A stretch of DNA of 64,000 nucleotides, taken from Triatoma infestans (lineage: Eukaryota > Arthropoda > Insecta > Hemiptera > Reduviidae). This document shows, in pieces, positions 1-9,500 of the stretch. The notes under the pieces are model-generated. The model saw only the letters and a program-made list of their open reading frames with translations. It was not told where the DNA came from and ran no database searches. The stretch spans positions 1-64,000 of the forward strand of contig JAAEAF010005047.1 in NCBI GenBank assembly GCA_011037195.1. The letters run 5' to 3'. The position numbers and the translations under genes were made by a program. Numbering within the stretch: position 1 is the stretch's first letter; each line of letters opens with the position of its first letter.

Positions 1-998
1 AATGGTTGCTGATCTAATACAATGTAATTTTTACTTTTTCTGTTTTTGTTTCCAAATTCTAATTGGGCACCATAAATGTGGTTTCGCTTGACTAACTAGA
101 AGAGCTATAGAGATATTGAGGATTAATTTTGTAACATTTCGTTGAAGTAATTTTGCACAGATTTAATTAAAACTTATTATATTGTGTTCTAAGTGTGGCT
201 TGCCACTCCTTTTGATTATAAACTACAACTTCAATATTAATTTGTTTTTTTTTTTTTTTTAATTTTTTCTATGAAAGAATATTTAACTTATGTTATTCCA
301 AAATGACTTCTCTTTTAGGCGCTTCCAGGGAATTTTGATAGTAAAGTTTTGGTCAAATTCTATCATCAGAATTTGAGAACAGAACACACTTTTCAGATAC
401 TTTACTGTATGGAATTTTGGTTGTTCATGATATGGGAATATCACTGAATGATTCTTTAAGTTTTTGCGATTTTTCCCAGAAAGGCTAGACAACAGTTTCA
501 TTAAAGTTGGTAAAGAAATGGATATAGAACCATAGGTATTCTCTGTTTATCAGTTTTCCTTCTAAATTGCCACCTAGATAATATTAAATGTAGTTAAATA
601 TGTATTAAACTCCATCTTTGTGGAAAATTTACAAGTTAGAATAATGAGAAGTGTAGAATTTTCACCCAAGATTGTTTTCGATCAATAGTTATGATTTTTC
701 ATCTTTGTTTTGAATAAACATCTTATAATCATTTTTCCTACTCATATTCCAGCTATTTCTTAGATAAACCGACTATTACCTAGCTTATGGCTTTAATAAT
801 AAACATATGTAACTAATTTACACATTTTGGATATTATTATTACTCACTGTACAATCCAATAGTCTCATGTAATATAGTTTTGATGGCTGGAATTAAGATT
901 CTGTTATTATCTATTGGCCATTAATTGAGGTCATAAAAATTCATTTACCTTATTATTGGAAGAATAGTTATATTATGACTATATATATATATATATAA
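1..998. other. AT-rich intergenic DNA, no gene seen
   Basis: No coding-like stretch, RNA gene or recognisable transposon is visible. A poly-T tract lies at about 245-266 and a (TA)n tract at about 979-998, directly before the SINE. Confidence 0.6.
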
Positions 999-1172
999 GG
1001 GCTTAACGTCTAACTACCAAATTAGTTGTCGTGGACGGAGACGGAAATACCTACTTTACCAATAACATTTTTTTAAACAAATATAAAATTTAGCAGTTAT
1101 ATGCGGGACTCGAACTGGAGCCCTCCCACTTACAAGTCCATGCTCATAACCACTACACCAACACCCGTCCCC
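999..1172 (-). mobile_element. tRNA-derived SINE, family A, copy 1
   Basis: On the minus strand this reads as a tRNA-like head followed by a body ending in a conserved GTTGGACGTCAAGCC-like segment, here mutated. The head has a box A of the type TGGTGTAGTGG and a box B of the type GTTCGAGTCC (mutated). The same unit recurs at 18712-18927 (minus) and 32130-32340 (plus), which defines the family. The anticodon loop of the better copies reads TGT (Thr-like), but stems are degenerate, so this is a retroposon and not a functional tRNA. Such elements are mobilised by LINE proteins in trans. Confidence 0.75.
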
Positions 1173-1188
1173 AGTATCTATTATATAT

Positions 1189-1258
1189 CCAATTAGCGGA
1201 AATATTATTCCTGCAGAAAATATTAGAAATCGATATAGAAAATTCCAACATTCTTCTC
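1189..1258 (+). repeat. ~70-bp direct repeat, copy 1
   Basis: It begins CCAATTAGCGGAAATA and recurs at 2207-2276 with several substitutions. The two copies flank the solo LTR-like block at 1606-1922. Its origin is not recognised. Confidence 0.6.
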
Positions 1259-1605
1259 TGTTAGATATTAATATCTGTTTAGATTCTTTACATAGACAAT
1301 ATCTTTATATCTTTATATATCGATAAAGCCTGCTTGAGACTAGTAGGAAGTTACTTTACATTTTATATTACCCTCAGAACCATCTTCGAATTTTGGAATC
1401 AAATTTTCAAAAACAAAAAAGGTACACTAGAATAGAGCAAAATAAATATCTATGCATATTTGCCCTTCAAACACCCACCCGCCCATTCCTGTTGCTGATA
1501 TCGTTTCTATAATTTGGCATAAATTGACAAAAATTTGACTAAATTGATTTGAATGCATCTATCTGCACGGCTCTTGAAATAGAGGAAACGAGTGTTTCAT
1601 AAAAG

Positions 1606-1922
1606 GTATAATGGAGTTGATGAGGAGAAAAATTAAATTTGATTAAATGAACAGAGATATGCTGACACTAATATAATGTAGCTGAGTTTACACTAACTGC
1701 ACTGGACTTTATAATGAAAATGATAGAATGAATGGTGAGAGTAAAGATATGACACGATGCGATGTATAGCTGTATGGTTGTTTCTGATAGATTCTTTAGA
1801 TAGATTCCCACTGGCTTATATACACAGGGTCTCCCATTGTAGCCTGCCTAAGTCAGAGAGTAGTCTCTGTTAACCAGAGAGGGCCTCTCTTCTCTCTGCT
1901 GTATCTTTGCGGTACTATTACA
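1606..1922 (-). mobile_element. solo LTR-like block, family C
   Basis: On the minus strand it starts TGTAATAG, has a TATA-like GTATATAAGCC, pyrimidine-rich tracts, then an AAAGTCC..GCAGTTAGTG segment shared with the blocks at 32110, 47327, 54350, 55136 and 56964, and ends near CCATTATA. Short inverted ends (TGTAAT..ATTACA type) and a TATA box are typical of LTRs. No internal retroelement sequence adjoins it, so it is read as a solo LTR. Confidence 0.5.
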
Positions 1923-2206
1923 AAGGCTTGTGGAAACAGAAGAAAATTTATTCTTCAAAAGCAAATGGTTTATCCATAATATCATTTCTCTCTCTCTCTC
2001 TGCATCAGGACCTGACATACAGGGCTTATATTGTGGATTTAAAACTATTTTTAAATATAAACTAAGACATTTTTAGACATAAACCAAGACATTTTTATCA
2101 GAAGCGTATTCACTTTTTACTGTGCCAATACTCGAAAACCAAGAGAACGCTCCTGGATTTAAAGTATAGTATATTAGCAGCATAGTTTCAAAAAAAAAAA
2201 AATCTA
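1923..2206. other. AT-rich DNA, no gene seen
   Basis: Contains a (CT)n tract near 1986-2001 and an A-run near 2190-2200. Nothing else is recognised. Confidence 0.5.
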
Positions 2207-2276
2207 TCCAATTAGCGGAAATAATATTCCCGTAGGAAATATTAGAAACCAAAATAGAAAATAACAACATTCTTGT
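2207..2276 (+). repeat. ~70-bp direct repeat, copy 2
   Basis: Second copy of the unit at 1189-1258, sharing CCAATTAGCGGAAATA and the downstream GGAAATATTAGAAA motif. Confidence 0.6.
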
Positions 2277-3184
2277 CCACCTTGTATTATTTTTCTCTTT
2301 CTGCTTTTGTCCTAACTAAAATAACACCCAAACGATTTATCATTGAAAAACTGACGAACAATTTTTAGGAATAATGACCATAGAGGATCACATATTAGTG
2401 GAATGTATTGGATTATTTCTCCTCTCACTTTGTTATCCAATGTCATACTTTAAGGTCAAAATATCAATTTACAATAGAACAATCAATTATAGAGTTTTAT
2501 TTATCAATAAGTAGTCAGCTTCAATTGATAACCTTCTCACAAAACATATACAGAGATAGGAAATGACCATACAGTCAGGCAGATCTAGTGACTGACCTTG
2601 TTGTAATAATATTAGTAAGTAAAAAATCTATAGTTTTTAACAAGTTAGGAATTTGTTAATAACTCCAAATAATGGCGTTAAGTTGACCTTAGAATTCGAT
2701 GCAAAAAAAAAAGTTAATTAATATAGTATAGTTATGGCCACATATCCCTCAATTACTCACAAACACTTGACACTCTCTTGTAACTGTTTCAAGACTTCAT
2801 TACTATTAGAAGGCTTACTGAAACTGATTATTTGCCTTCAAAATCCTGTATTTCTATTTGCTTAACAAATACAAACATCATAAATTATTTTGTAATATAG
2901 GAATTCTCCTCATTACAGTATAAATAATAATAATAATAATAATATTGTTATTATTATTACAGTTTCATTATTCCAAGGCCGAAGTAATCTCCTGTAGGCG
3001 TTCTCCATTCCTATTCAAGTAATACGATCAAGTTTTTGTTAGAAGGTTACCAGTTTACCGGGATACTTATAGATATTCTATAATCGAATTGTAATTTATT
3101 AATCATGTGAATAAATTAAGATTTACATCAACACTTTTCCAGATATTAAGTAAATATAAATAATTATTAAAAAAAAAAAAAAAA
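2277..3184. other. AT-rich DNA with simple repeats, no gene seen
   Basis: A TAA-rich tract at about 2924-2943 is followed by its complement (TTATTATTATTA) at about 2947-2960, so it can form a small hairpin. A poly-A run at 3170-3186 abuts the R-family repeat. Confidence 0.55.
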
Positions 3185-4046
3185 AATCGCGTGTGAAACA
3201 CTCAACCGATTCAGCTTTATTGCAAAGTACACAAGTCAAGAATGACAAATTTTCAAACAAAAACCAATCATTCTTAATAGAAATTCCGTTATATCAATGG
3301 GAAATTCTAAACTTAAAAAATAAAAATTACTTTTTTTGAAGAAAGCATAAGTTACATCTCACCCAAAAACCCACTTAAATGGTGACCTTTTTTTTTTAGA
3401 AAAAAGATGCAAACAAAAGTGATAGATCTTTGTTTTATGGTCAATATATCAAATTGAATGAAATCCGTCAATGTTTTAATGAAGAAAATCGTAGAAAGCT
3501 GTTCGGAAAAAAGCACTTCCGGTCATTAGCTTTTTTCAAATCCGAATTTCGACTACATAATTAAAATCGTATAATAAATTAAAATAGCAAATTAGAGAAA
3601 AGCAAAACCCCACTCTTTACCCAAAAGCCTTTAAAAAATACATTTTCCTGGAGAAATGTTTCAAATAAAATCTACTTATATTTGAAGTTGATATACTAAA
3701 TTTAAAGAAAATGGTTGTAGCCGTTTTTGAGAAAATTCCAATAAAGTGAAAAATCCATTCAATAAGTGGGTGGTATTTCCGGTTGAAGAATTTCGACAGA
3801 CTTAAGTACTTGGTGGATCCTAATGTGATGATACCCCTCCGAACGGATGTCAAGTTTGAATTTTTTACAATATTTGCGTTGTTTGGCTATGCTGTTTCAC
3901 ATATAAACACACATACGCAGACTATGTTCTTAAAACCATATTTTCTGATTTAGGATATCTAAAAATACGTATTTCCGGTGAAAATTCAATAAAAAAAACT
4001 TTGATATAATCGCAATACTTCCTCTTACAGTAGTAAGAGAAAGGAA
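3185..4046 (-). repeat. Unclassified ~1-kb repeat, family R, copy 1
   Basis: Shares with the copies at 17765, 42050 and 58305 a terminus of the form GTGTGAAACA(T/C)TCA, internal motifs such as GAAATGTTTCAAATAAA and TTCCGGTTGAGGAATTT, and a palindromic terminus of the form CTCTTAC..GTAAGAG. Orientation is given relative to the copy at 58305. No coding capacity is evident. Family R is the commonest interspersed repeat here and its class is unknown to me. Confidence 0.65.
3737..3901 (+). repeat. 165-bp near-identical duplicate, copy 1
   Basis: This part of R copy 1 is repeated at 7410-7574 with a single T/C difference seen by eye (near 3779). Other R copies are far more diverged from each other, so this pair was duplicated or converted recently. 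Confidence 0.8.
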
Positions 4047-4185
4047 TATTGCTCGTATAGAATTGAAGTATTAAAAACATTATTATGTTTCAGATCATTA
4101 CATTGACTATATTATACGTTTAAGTAGTAAACCGCAAACTGTGAATAAGTAATGTGTATCAGTTTGTTTCCTTTGTAAGTGGTAC

Positions 4186-4193
4186 CTTTAAGG
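4186..4193 (+). repeat. 8-bp target site duplication of hAT element (left)
   Basis: CTTTAAGG, identical to 5285-5292 on the other side of the element. Eight base pairs is the standard hAT duplication length. Confidence 0.9.
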
Positions 4194-4413
4194 CAGTGAT
4201 GGCGAACCTATGACACGCGTGTCAGTGCTGACACGCGAGCTCATTTTTGGTGACACGCATCTTCAAAGATAAAAAATTTCATAATTCAAAAAAATCTTTT
4301 TTTTCTGATAATGTAGCTCATATAGTTAGCAACTCTCTCTGTTTACTACATATTTTGTGTTTAGTTTGTTTCATGGAAATTATAAATACCGATTAACATT
4401 TTTTTTAATTTTA

Positions 4414-4450
4414 TCCCTGAAAAAGACAATAAATTTGTCGAAACGTTGGA
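4414..4450 (+). ncRNA. Hammerhead-like motif inside the hAT element
   Basis: The order is UCC, core CUGAAAA, one extra A, stem II GACAA/UUGUC around a short loop, GAA, palindromic ACGU, U, then GGA pairing back to UCC. Core position G8 is A, so cleavage is doubtful. It resembles motifs described in Penelope-like retroelements and is probably a fragment of one that entered the hAT transposon. Confidence 0.35.
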
Positions 4451-4496
4451 AAAGATTTAAAAAAAAGTGTACATTTTATTGACCGCTCCTCGAGAT

Positions 4497-4700
4497 CTCC
4501 TTTAGTTGTTTTGCTAACAATTTTTTCATCCACATATTTTTGTGAGACATTGTTCTCAGCATTAAATAATATTAAGACAAACAAACGGAATCGGTTAACA
4601 AATGAAGTCAGTGGCGCTTGCTTGGCCTTGAAATGTACCAAGTATAAACCCGAAATAGAAGATTTAGCAGACAAACTTCAGCACCAAAAAAGTCATCAGA
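4497..4700 (+). pseudogene. hAT transposase C-terminal dimerisation fragment
   Basis: The plus-strand frame encodes a stretch around STYFCETLFSALNNIKTNKR followed by RLTNE and, further on, PEIEDL. This is the pattern of the C-terminal hAT dimerisation region (small residue, C-E..FS..N..K..R.RL) of ZBED5-like transposases. The family protein is usually 500-700 residues; only about 60 remain. The N-terminal BED finger and the catalytic D, D and E region are absent. The frame is cut at about 4695 by the foldback insertion, whose duplicated target (ACCAAAAAAGTCA) resumes at about 4988. It lies near the middle of a non-autonomous transposon and can have no transposase activity. Confidence 0.75.
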
Positions 4701-4735
4701 GACATTTTCCGCGGTAGCCTGCTTCATTTTGTAGT

Positions 4736-4773
4736 CATCGACCGGTTTCGGGCGTTCGCCCATCTTCAGGATG
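4736..4773 (-). ncRNA. Hammerhead-like ribozyme motif, left arm of foldback copy 1
   Basis: On the minus strand it reads CATC, CUGAAGA, U, GGGC-GAAC-GCCC, GAA, ACCGGU, C, GAUG, identical to the plus-strand motif in the other arm (4879-4916). Stem I is CATC/GAUG. Confidence 0.5.
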
Positions 4774-4878
4774 CGTTTTTCAGACAGTGTGACAACACCG
4801 ACATGCACAGAGCAAACTTAGTTTTCACACTCAAGTTTGCTCTGTACAAGTCTGTGTTGTCGCACTGTCTGAAAAACG

Positions 4879-4916
4879 CATCCTGAAGATGGGCGAACGC
4901 CCGAAACCGGTCGATG
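4879..4916 (+). ncRNA. Hammerhead-like ribozyme motif, right arm of foldback copy 1
   Basis: Stem I strand CATC is 4879-4882, core CUGAAGA 4883-4889, one unpaired U 4890, stem II GGGC/GCCC with a GAAC loop 4891-4902, GAA 4903-4905, self-complementary ACCGGU 4906-4911 as stem III, predicted cleavage after C4912 (GUC), and the stem I partner GAUG 4913-4916. All invariant core bases of a type I hammerhead are present. The loopless stem III would favour a dimeric form, as reported for other hammerheads with very short stem III. The extra U at the core/stem II junction is non-canonical. Confidence 0.55.
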
Positions 4917-5284
4917 ACCACAAAATGAAGCAGGCTACCACGGAAAATGTCTCTGATGCTTTCCAGCTCTGCGGAACCAACCACCACACCAAAAAAGTCA
5001 CTAATTTTTCATATATATTTATTTTCTAATTGTATAAATTTATATTGTTTTTCTGTTTTTGTTCAATTATATTTTATATATATATTACTTGATTTTGTAT
5101 GTTAAGTGTCAATGAAATATGTAAGACAAGTCTCTAAATGTAAACTATTGGTTTCATAATTTTGGCTTTTGTATTTTAAATGGCATTAAACAAATAATTA
5201 ACTTGATGAGTGACACGCTACGAGAATTATGTTTCTATTTTTCAAAATTTTGGCACACCGAGCTGAAAAGGTTCGCCATCACTG

Positions 5285-5292
5285 CTTTAAGG
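5285..5292 (+). repeat. 8-bp target site duplication of hAT element (right)
   Basis: CTTTAAGG, identical to 4186-4193. It directly abuts, and by two bases overlaps, the left end of the Harbinger-like element. Confidence 0.9.
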
Positions 5293-5451
5293 TAAATCCA
5301 CACCGGTAGACAAAGTCATGCAACTGTCTATAGGTCATTCGAAAATATTATACATAGACTGTTGGGTATCAAGTTGCAAAACAATTTGTAGACTTAGTCA
5401 CGCGTCCAAACCTATATACAGTTGTCTCGGGTTAGTATTGGAACCATTGTA

Positions 5452-5887
5452 ATGACCCGGAGACATTGCTGCTTGTGGGTTGATGATTCGCTTTGTTATT
5501 ATTTTGAAAGTAAAAACCAGAAAAAGAAGACGTTGGTGGACCCCAGTTTTTATTACAGGGATAAAAATCTCTTGGATAAATTGAGATTGGAATATGCCAT
5601 GGAATTCTGGAATTTCACACGGTTGACAGGAGGATCAAAAATCACTGGGGGGTGGGAGTGATTTTGAAGATTTACTTCTGATGGTTGGGGAAAAAAATCG
5701 TCAAGCACCACACGAATTTCCGATAAACCATTCCCAGTTTCTCTCATATTGGCAGTCACGCTCCGTTTTCTGGCGATTGGTAGGACTCAATCACCAGCCC
5801 AATGTAGTTTCTGTTTATAGGACACATCCAGACTATGAAATGTTGCGCAACAAGTCGCAAGTTTTCCATTTGAAATGGGTGCTGTAG
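5452..5887 (+). pseudogene. HARBI1-like (PIF/Harbinger) transposase, N-terminal remnant
   Basis: HARBI1-like nucleases excise and reinsert PIF/Harbinger transposons together with a Myb-like partner. The first frame (to about 5658) carries LLDKLRLEY..MEFWNFTRLT, which matches the family's N-terminal pattern ending in F.NF.R. The next block, DFEDLLLMVGEK (5660-5695), continues the same family motif in a different frame, so a frameshift lies near 5640-5660. Downstream codons to 5887 stay open but lose recognisable similarity. The DDE catalytic region is absent. The fragment sits between the inverted ends of the element that it once mobilised. I am fairly sure of the family and certain that it is not functional. 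Confidence 0.65.
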
Positions 5888-5994
5888 TGGAAGAAGAAAT
5901 GCAAAAATAAATACTTTTGAAAAATAGTTTTGTGAAAATTAGATAGTTCAAATAGTGTATTTAGTGATGGGGATAGAGCTAGGTATACTACAAT

Positions 5995-6395
5995 CTAGGA
6001 CACTGCTATTAGGAAAAGAAAGGCACAACAACCCGTTAGGCTAACTCTTTTGTAAAAGAAAATCCTCCGCTAGAGAGGGCATTCCTTCAGGACAGTCTGC
6101 ATTCTGCTTTCAAAGCCAGAACACTTGCTTCAGGAATCGTTCTCTCAAACTCTGTGCCTGTGATAGAGATTTGCATTTATTCTAGATAAACATCATTTTA
6201 TTAGGATACAGTTGTGATATTGTAATGTGCTTAAATTTGCTTAGAGAATAATATATTTATTTTAAAAACAGTGGTGCTCTCTTGATTATTACTAATACTT
6301 CACTCTCTTAAACATGTATACTTACAAGCCCTTTTACTAAACCGCTCAAGCCACTACAAGCCACAACTGCACTACAAATACACTATCACCAATCA
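5995..6395 (+). repeat. LTR-like repeat family B, copy 1
   Basis: Shares GATATTGTAAtgtgcttaa-type sequence, a TCTCTTGA..ATTATT..TTACTAATACTTC motif, ATACTTACAAGCCC and TTTACTAAACCGCTCA with the copies at 19960-20400 and 40605-41082 (minus). It is nested inside the Harbinger element. The class is uncertain; a retroelement 3' end or LTR is possible. Confidence 0.5.
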
Positions 6396-6539
6396 CATTT
6401 CAGTGCCCTATAGACATGAGATTTTCGTCTATGGAGAGTTGCAGAACACTCAAATTGTTCCCGACTGTCTATCGACAATCGCAGAACTTTGTTCATAGAC
6501 ACAAGCTGCGCGATTTTATCTACCAGTGTGGACAAGGCA

Positions 6540-7409
6540 TAAGAGAGATAAATGTTGCTGATTATGTTAATATTTATGACATTAAATAGTTTTTTTTTTA
6601 TTATTATTAAGTAGGATAATATGTTTAAATAACTTCATATCACAGATACAACTAACTAAGCTGGTGTAGACTAATTTATTTTATTCGATTGCGTTAAAAA
6701 AAAAGAAGTAAAAATTAAAAAAAAAAAGAAAAAATACGAATGAGAAATACTTGCACATAACCAATTACAAAATCTAGAAACATACAATGTTGTCCCAGAA
6801 ATAGGGCGAGAACTGTATTGAGTATTTAATAATGAAATACATAAAAATGTTGTACGTATTTATAATATATATATATATTTTATTTACGTATGTGTTTGTT
6901 AGTTGTAGTGCAAGCCACTGAAACAAGGTTATTGCACTGTGTCGACACTATAGCTTGTAGTACGTCTGAGGCGTGGCACCCCAATCACCGCGAAATGTCG
7001 AAACAGTATATATATATTTTTTTCTATCTATCTATCTCTCTCTTTCTCAATTTACATCTCTAGTTATTTCGATCTTACAGCCCACCCAATATGATCCTAA
7101 ATAATCTTAAATATCCTTAATATATATATTGAAATATAATTCTGGATTAATATTTTAAATAAATTTCTAAAAATTTATTAAATATTAAAGGGTAATTTTT
7201 TGGATTTTTCTAAACATATGTTCTTCCAATTAGTAGAAAATATAACCAGTTTTATTAGGTTTTATATAAAAAAAGATAAACTTTGATTTTTCTAATAGAA
7301 TGCAGCATCATGATTTGCCAAAACAGGAAATCCTGAGTAAAATCTGAGTTTTTTTTTTTTTGGAAAAAAAAAAATCATGTAAGATGTTTTGTTTTAGACA
7401 CGTTTTCTA
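6540..7409. other. AT-rich DNA, no gene seen
   Basis: Contains poly-T and poly-A runs and (TA)n tracts near 6864-6880 and 7004-7016. A short GC-richer patch at 6945-7005 ends in GTCGAAACAG, faintly like the GAAA end of the hammerhead-like motifs, but no CUGANGA core precedes it. Confidence 0.5.
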
Positions 7410-7574
7410 TCCAATAAAGTGAAAAATCCATTCAATAAGTGGGTGGTATTTTCGGTTGAAGAATTTCGACAGACTTAAGTACTTGGTGGATCCTAATGTG
7501 ATGATACCCCTCCGAACGGATGTCAAGTTTGAATTTTTTACAATATTTGCGTTGTTTGGCTATGCTGTTTCACA
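7410..7574 (+). repeat. 165-bp near-identical duplicate, copy 2
   Basis: Second copy of 3737-3901, isolated from the rest of an R-family element. One mismatch was seen by eye. Flanking sequences on both sides differ completely from those of copy 1. Confidence 0.8.
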
Positions 7575-9204
7575 AGGAGTAAGTACAACAGGATCTCGCG
7601 CTATACCGTTGTAGGAGTTTCCTACTGGAAGTTCCTATCAGAAAATATTTATAAATACTATCCTGCTTTCCTCCTGTACTCCCTTTTTTTCCTGGAATCA
7701 AAAAAAAAAAAAAAGAATTTAAATAGGAAGGTAATAGTGACATGGATCGACGGCTAGAGCAATCACACTCGGGCCAAGGATTAGGGTTATCAGACATTTG
7801 AATTTAATCACACCCTGGTTGGTGGAGAAAAGTATGGGAAGGATTGAAAAAAAGTCTCAAGCAGCAATGTTTGGGAGGGGTGCGGGGTAGCTGTGCATCT
7901 TAAGCATGTTAAGGTTCTTCAGCTCTTAGTTGCTCCAATTGCGAGATCCAGAAGAAGGCTGACTGAGAATGGCTTTAAAATGAGAGTGAGAGAAGAAACA
8001 GAGAATGGTTGGCTGCATTAGATCGTTGCCTTTTTGAGCCCCGGACAGTAGATGATAGAAATGTCTAATGGTTTAATGTCTAATGTCTGATAGTAATGCC
8101 TAATTTTTTTCACATGCTCATGATTTCCTCCCAAAGTTTTTCTTTTATTTCTTAAATATTAATTTATATTTTTCTCACACAAGAAAAGTAATAAAAATAA
8201 AATTGTTTTAACAAATCCAAAATTACTCTTTATGGGGGCCGCTAGGACAAAAATGAAACAATAAAATATTACAAACTATATCATCATACAGTCATTTGCA
8301 TAATATTGTTCTATTAATCCATAAAAACAGAACAAAATTTCTGTTATGGACAATCCGACTTTATGGGATGTTGTTTTTGACACTCTCAGAACTCTGTTTC
8401 AAAAAAGACTCCAAAGATTTTATTTAAAATTGAAATGCAACATATACACATATTAGTTTTAGTTGAAACATTAAAAATAAAAAAAGGAGAAGTTTTTTGG
8501 GGGGGATTCTATGCATAACAAGTTTTGTTGAGGACTGATCGCCACATTCGGGTGGTTCTAAATCTTTTACTGAATACAAACTATAAATATATTTTGTTGT
8601 ATTAAGGCCATTATTGTTTTCAAAAAATAAATCGGTCAATGGAAATTGACCTGTTAATAATTGCACCAAGAGAGAGAGAGAGTCATAGACTGCAACACAT
8701 CAGATTTATTTTTAAAAAGTGCATACAATCAGGTCATTCCTCTTTTAATAAAAATCGATGTAGCTAATCAGTGAAAATTGATACCGCGAGGATCTTAACG
8801 CCTTAACCTCTTCGGGGTTTAGAATCCCTAAATGTTGATTTATATTAACTTTTTGCAAATTAGAATTGTTCTTAGGATCCTTCAAGACAGGGTGATGAGG
8901 CAGGAAAAAAAATATATACGATTCCACGAAATTTAAATCTGTTTCTTTATCATCACAAAGAAAATTTTTTTTTTCAAACTTAATAGACGTGAGACGTGAA
9001 AGAGTCTTACAAAGATTTGACCTTCCTAATCTCTAAAATAAAACAAAGAAGAAGTTCTTCACACAACTTTTCAGATTTTTGTCAACGAAATTCTTCTGGG
9101 ATGATTCTTTATTTGCTAAAAAAAAAACTTCGTAATTGATCGTAATTGATATTAAGAAACTGATAAACTCTGAACAGCTCACCATTGAGTTGCGGCTTTC
9201 TATT
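7575..9204. other. Non-coding DNA, no confident gene
   Basis: The segment at about 7860-8060 is less AT-rich and may be LINE-derived, but no frame or motif is convincing. Simple repeats include an A-run at 7699-7713 and (GA)n at 8671-8682. Nothing else is recognised. Confidence 0.45.
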
Positions 9205-9500
9205 TTCTCTTACTGCGATAAGAAGAGAAAGTACTGCTATCGTATCAAATTTTCAAGCTTTTAACGGAAACACTTTTATGATTACCGAGTATCAAACACA
9301 CAAAGAACTCATGTTGTTTTTTCCAGTTTTCGTGATTTTCTCAAAAATGGCTCCAACGATTTTTTTTTAAACTATGTATGCTATTTACCTCCACATTTGA
9401 AATACGTATTTGTCCAGAAACCCTGATTTTTTTGGGGGGATCCTAGGGAGTTGCCTGATTAAGCTTTTCTTTAAAATGCCACTTCAGCATAATATACGGT
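9205..9500 (+). repeat. Family R, diverged copy
   Basis: Starts with TTTTCTCTTACTGCGATAAG..AGAGAAAGTA and contains TTTTCTCAAAAATGGCTCCAACGATTTT, both hallmarks of family R. Another CTCTTAC end lies at about 9508. Confidence 0.55.

Larger units (their letters stand above)
4696..4986 (-). mobile_element. Foldback (hairpin) element with hammerhead-like motifs, copy 1
   Basis: A ~260-bp near-perfect inverted repeat (arms 4696-4830 and 4832-4956) plus a ~30-bp unique extension at one end (4957-4986, complement of a GGTTGGTTCCGCAGAGCTGG-like sequence). It is flanked by a 14-bp duplication, CACCAAAAAAGTCA (4682-4695 and 4987-5000), so insertion into the hAT element is directly visible. Three more copies (15216, 57916, 63178) have the same architecture. 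A 12-14-bp duplication is longer than usual for DNA transposons and fits target-primed reverse transcription. There is no coding sequence. Confidence 0.85.
4194..5284 (+). mobile_element. hAT DNA transposon, internally decayed
   Basis: The ends form a perfect 16-bp terminal inverted repeat (CAGTGATGGCGAACCT at 4194 and its complement ending at 5284), flanked by the 8-bp duplication CTTTAAGG. Internally it keeps only a C-terminal fragment of a hAT transposase (4497-4700). A hammerhead-like motif at 4414-4450 lies inside, and a foldback element has been inserted at 4696-4986. It is non-autonomous and dead. The head also reads GACACGCGTGTC, a short palindrome next to the terminus. Confidence 0.92.
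5291..6539 (+). mobile_element. PIF/Harbinger-like DNA transposon, decayed
   Basis: The two ends are imperfect inverted repeats of about 45 bp. The left end contains CCACACCGGTAGACAAAGTC, and the complement of the right end contains CCACACTGGTAGATAAAATC. A TAA lies next to each end, consistent with the 3-bp TWA target duplication of this superfamily, but this is too short to be strong evidence. Inside are remnants of a HARBI1-like transposase (5452-5887) and a repeat of another family (5995-6395). Confidence 0.65.

Noticed and set aside
2924..2960. CRISPR-like or regulatory hairpin at the AAT/ATT tracts
   Set aside because: Simple complementary microsatellite; no spacers or conserved context in a eukaryotic sequence.
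6945..7005. Possible hammerhead-like sequence ending GTCGAAACAG
   Set aside because: No CUGANGA core and no pairing stem I; only the GAAA-like end is similar.
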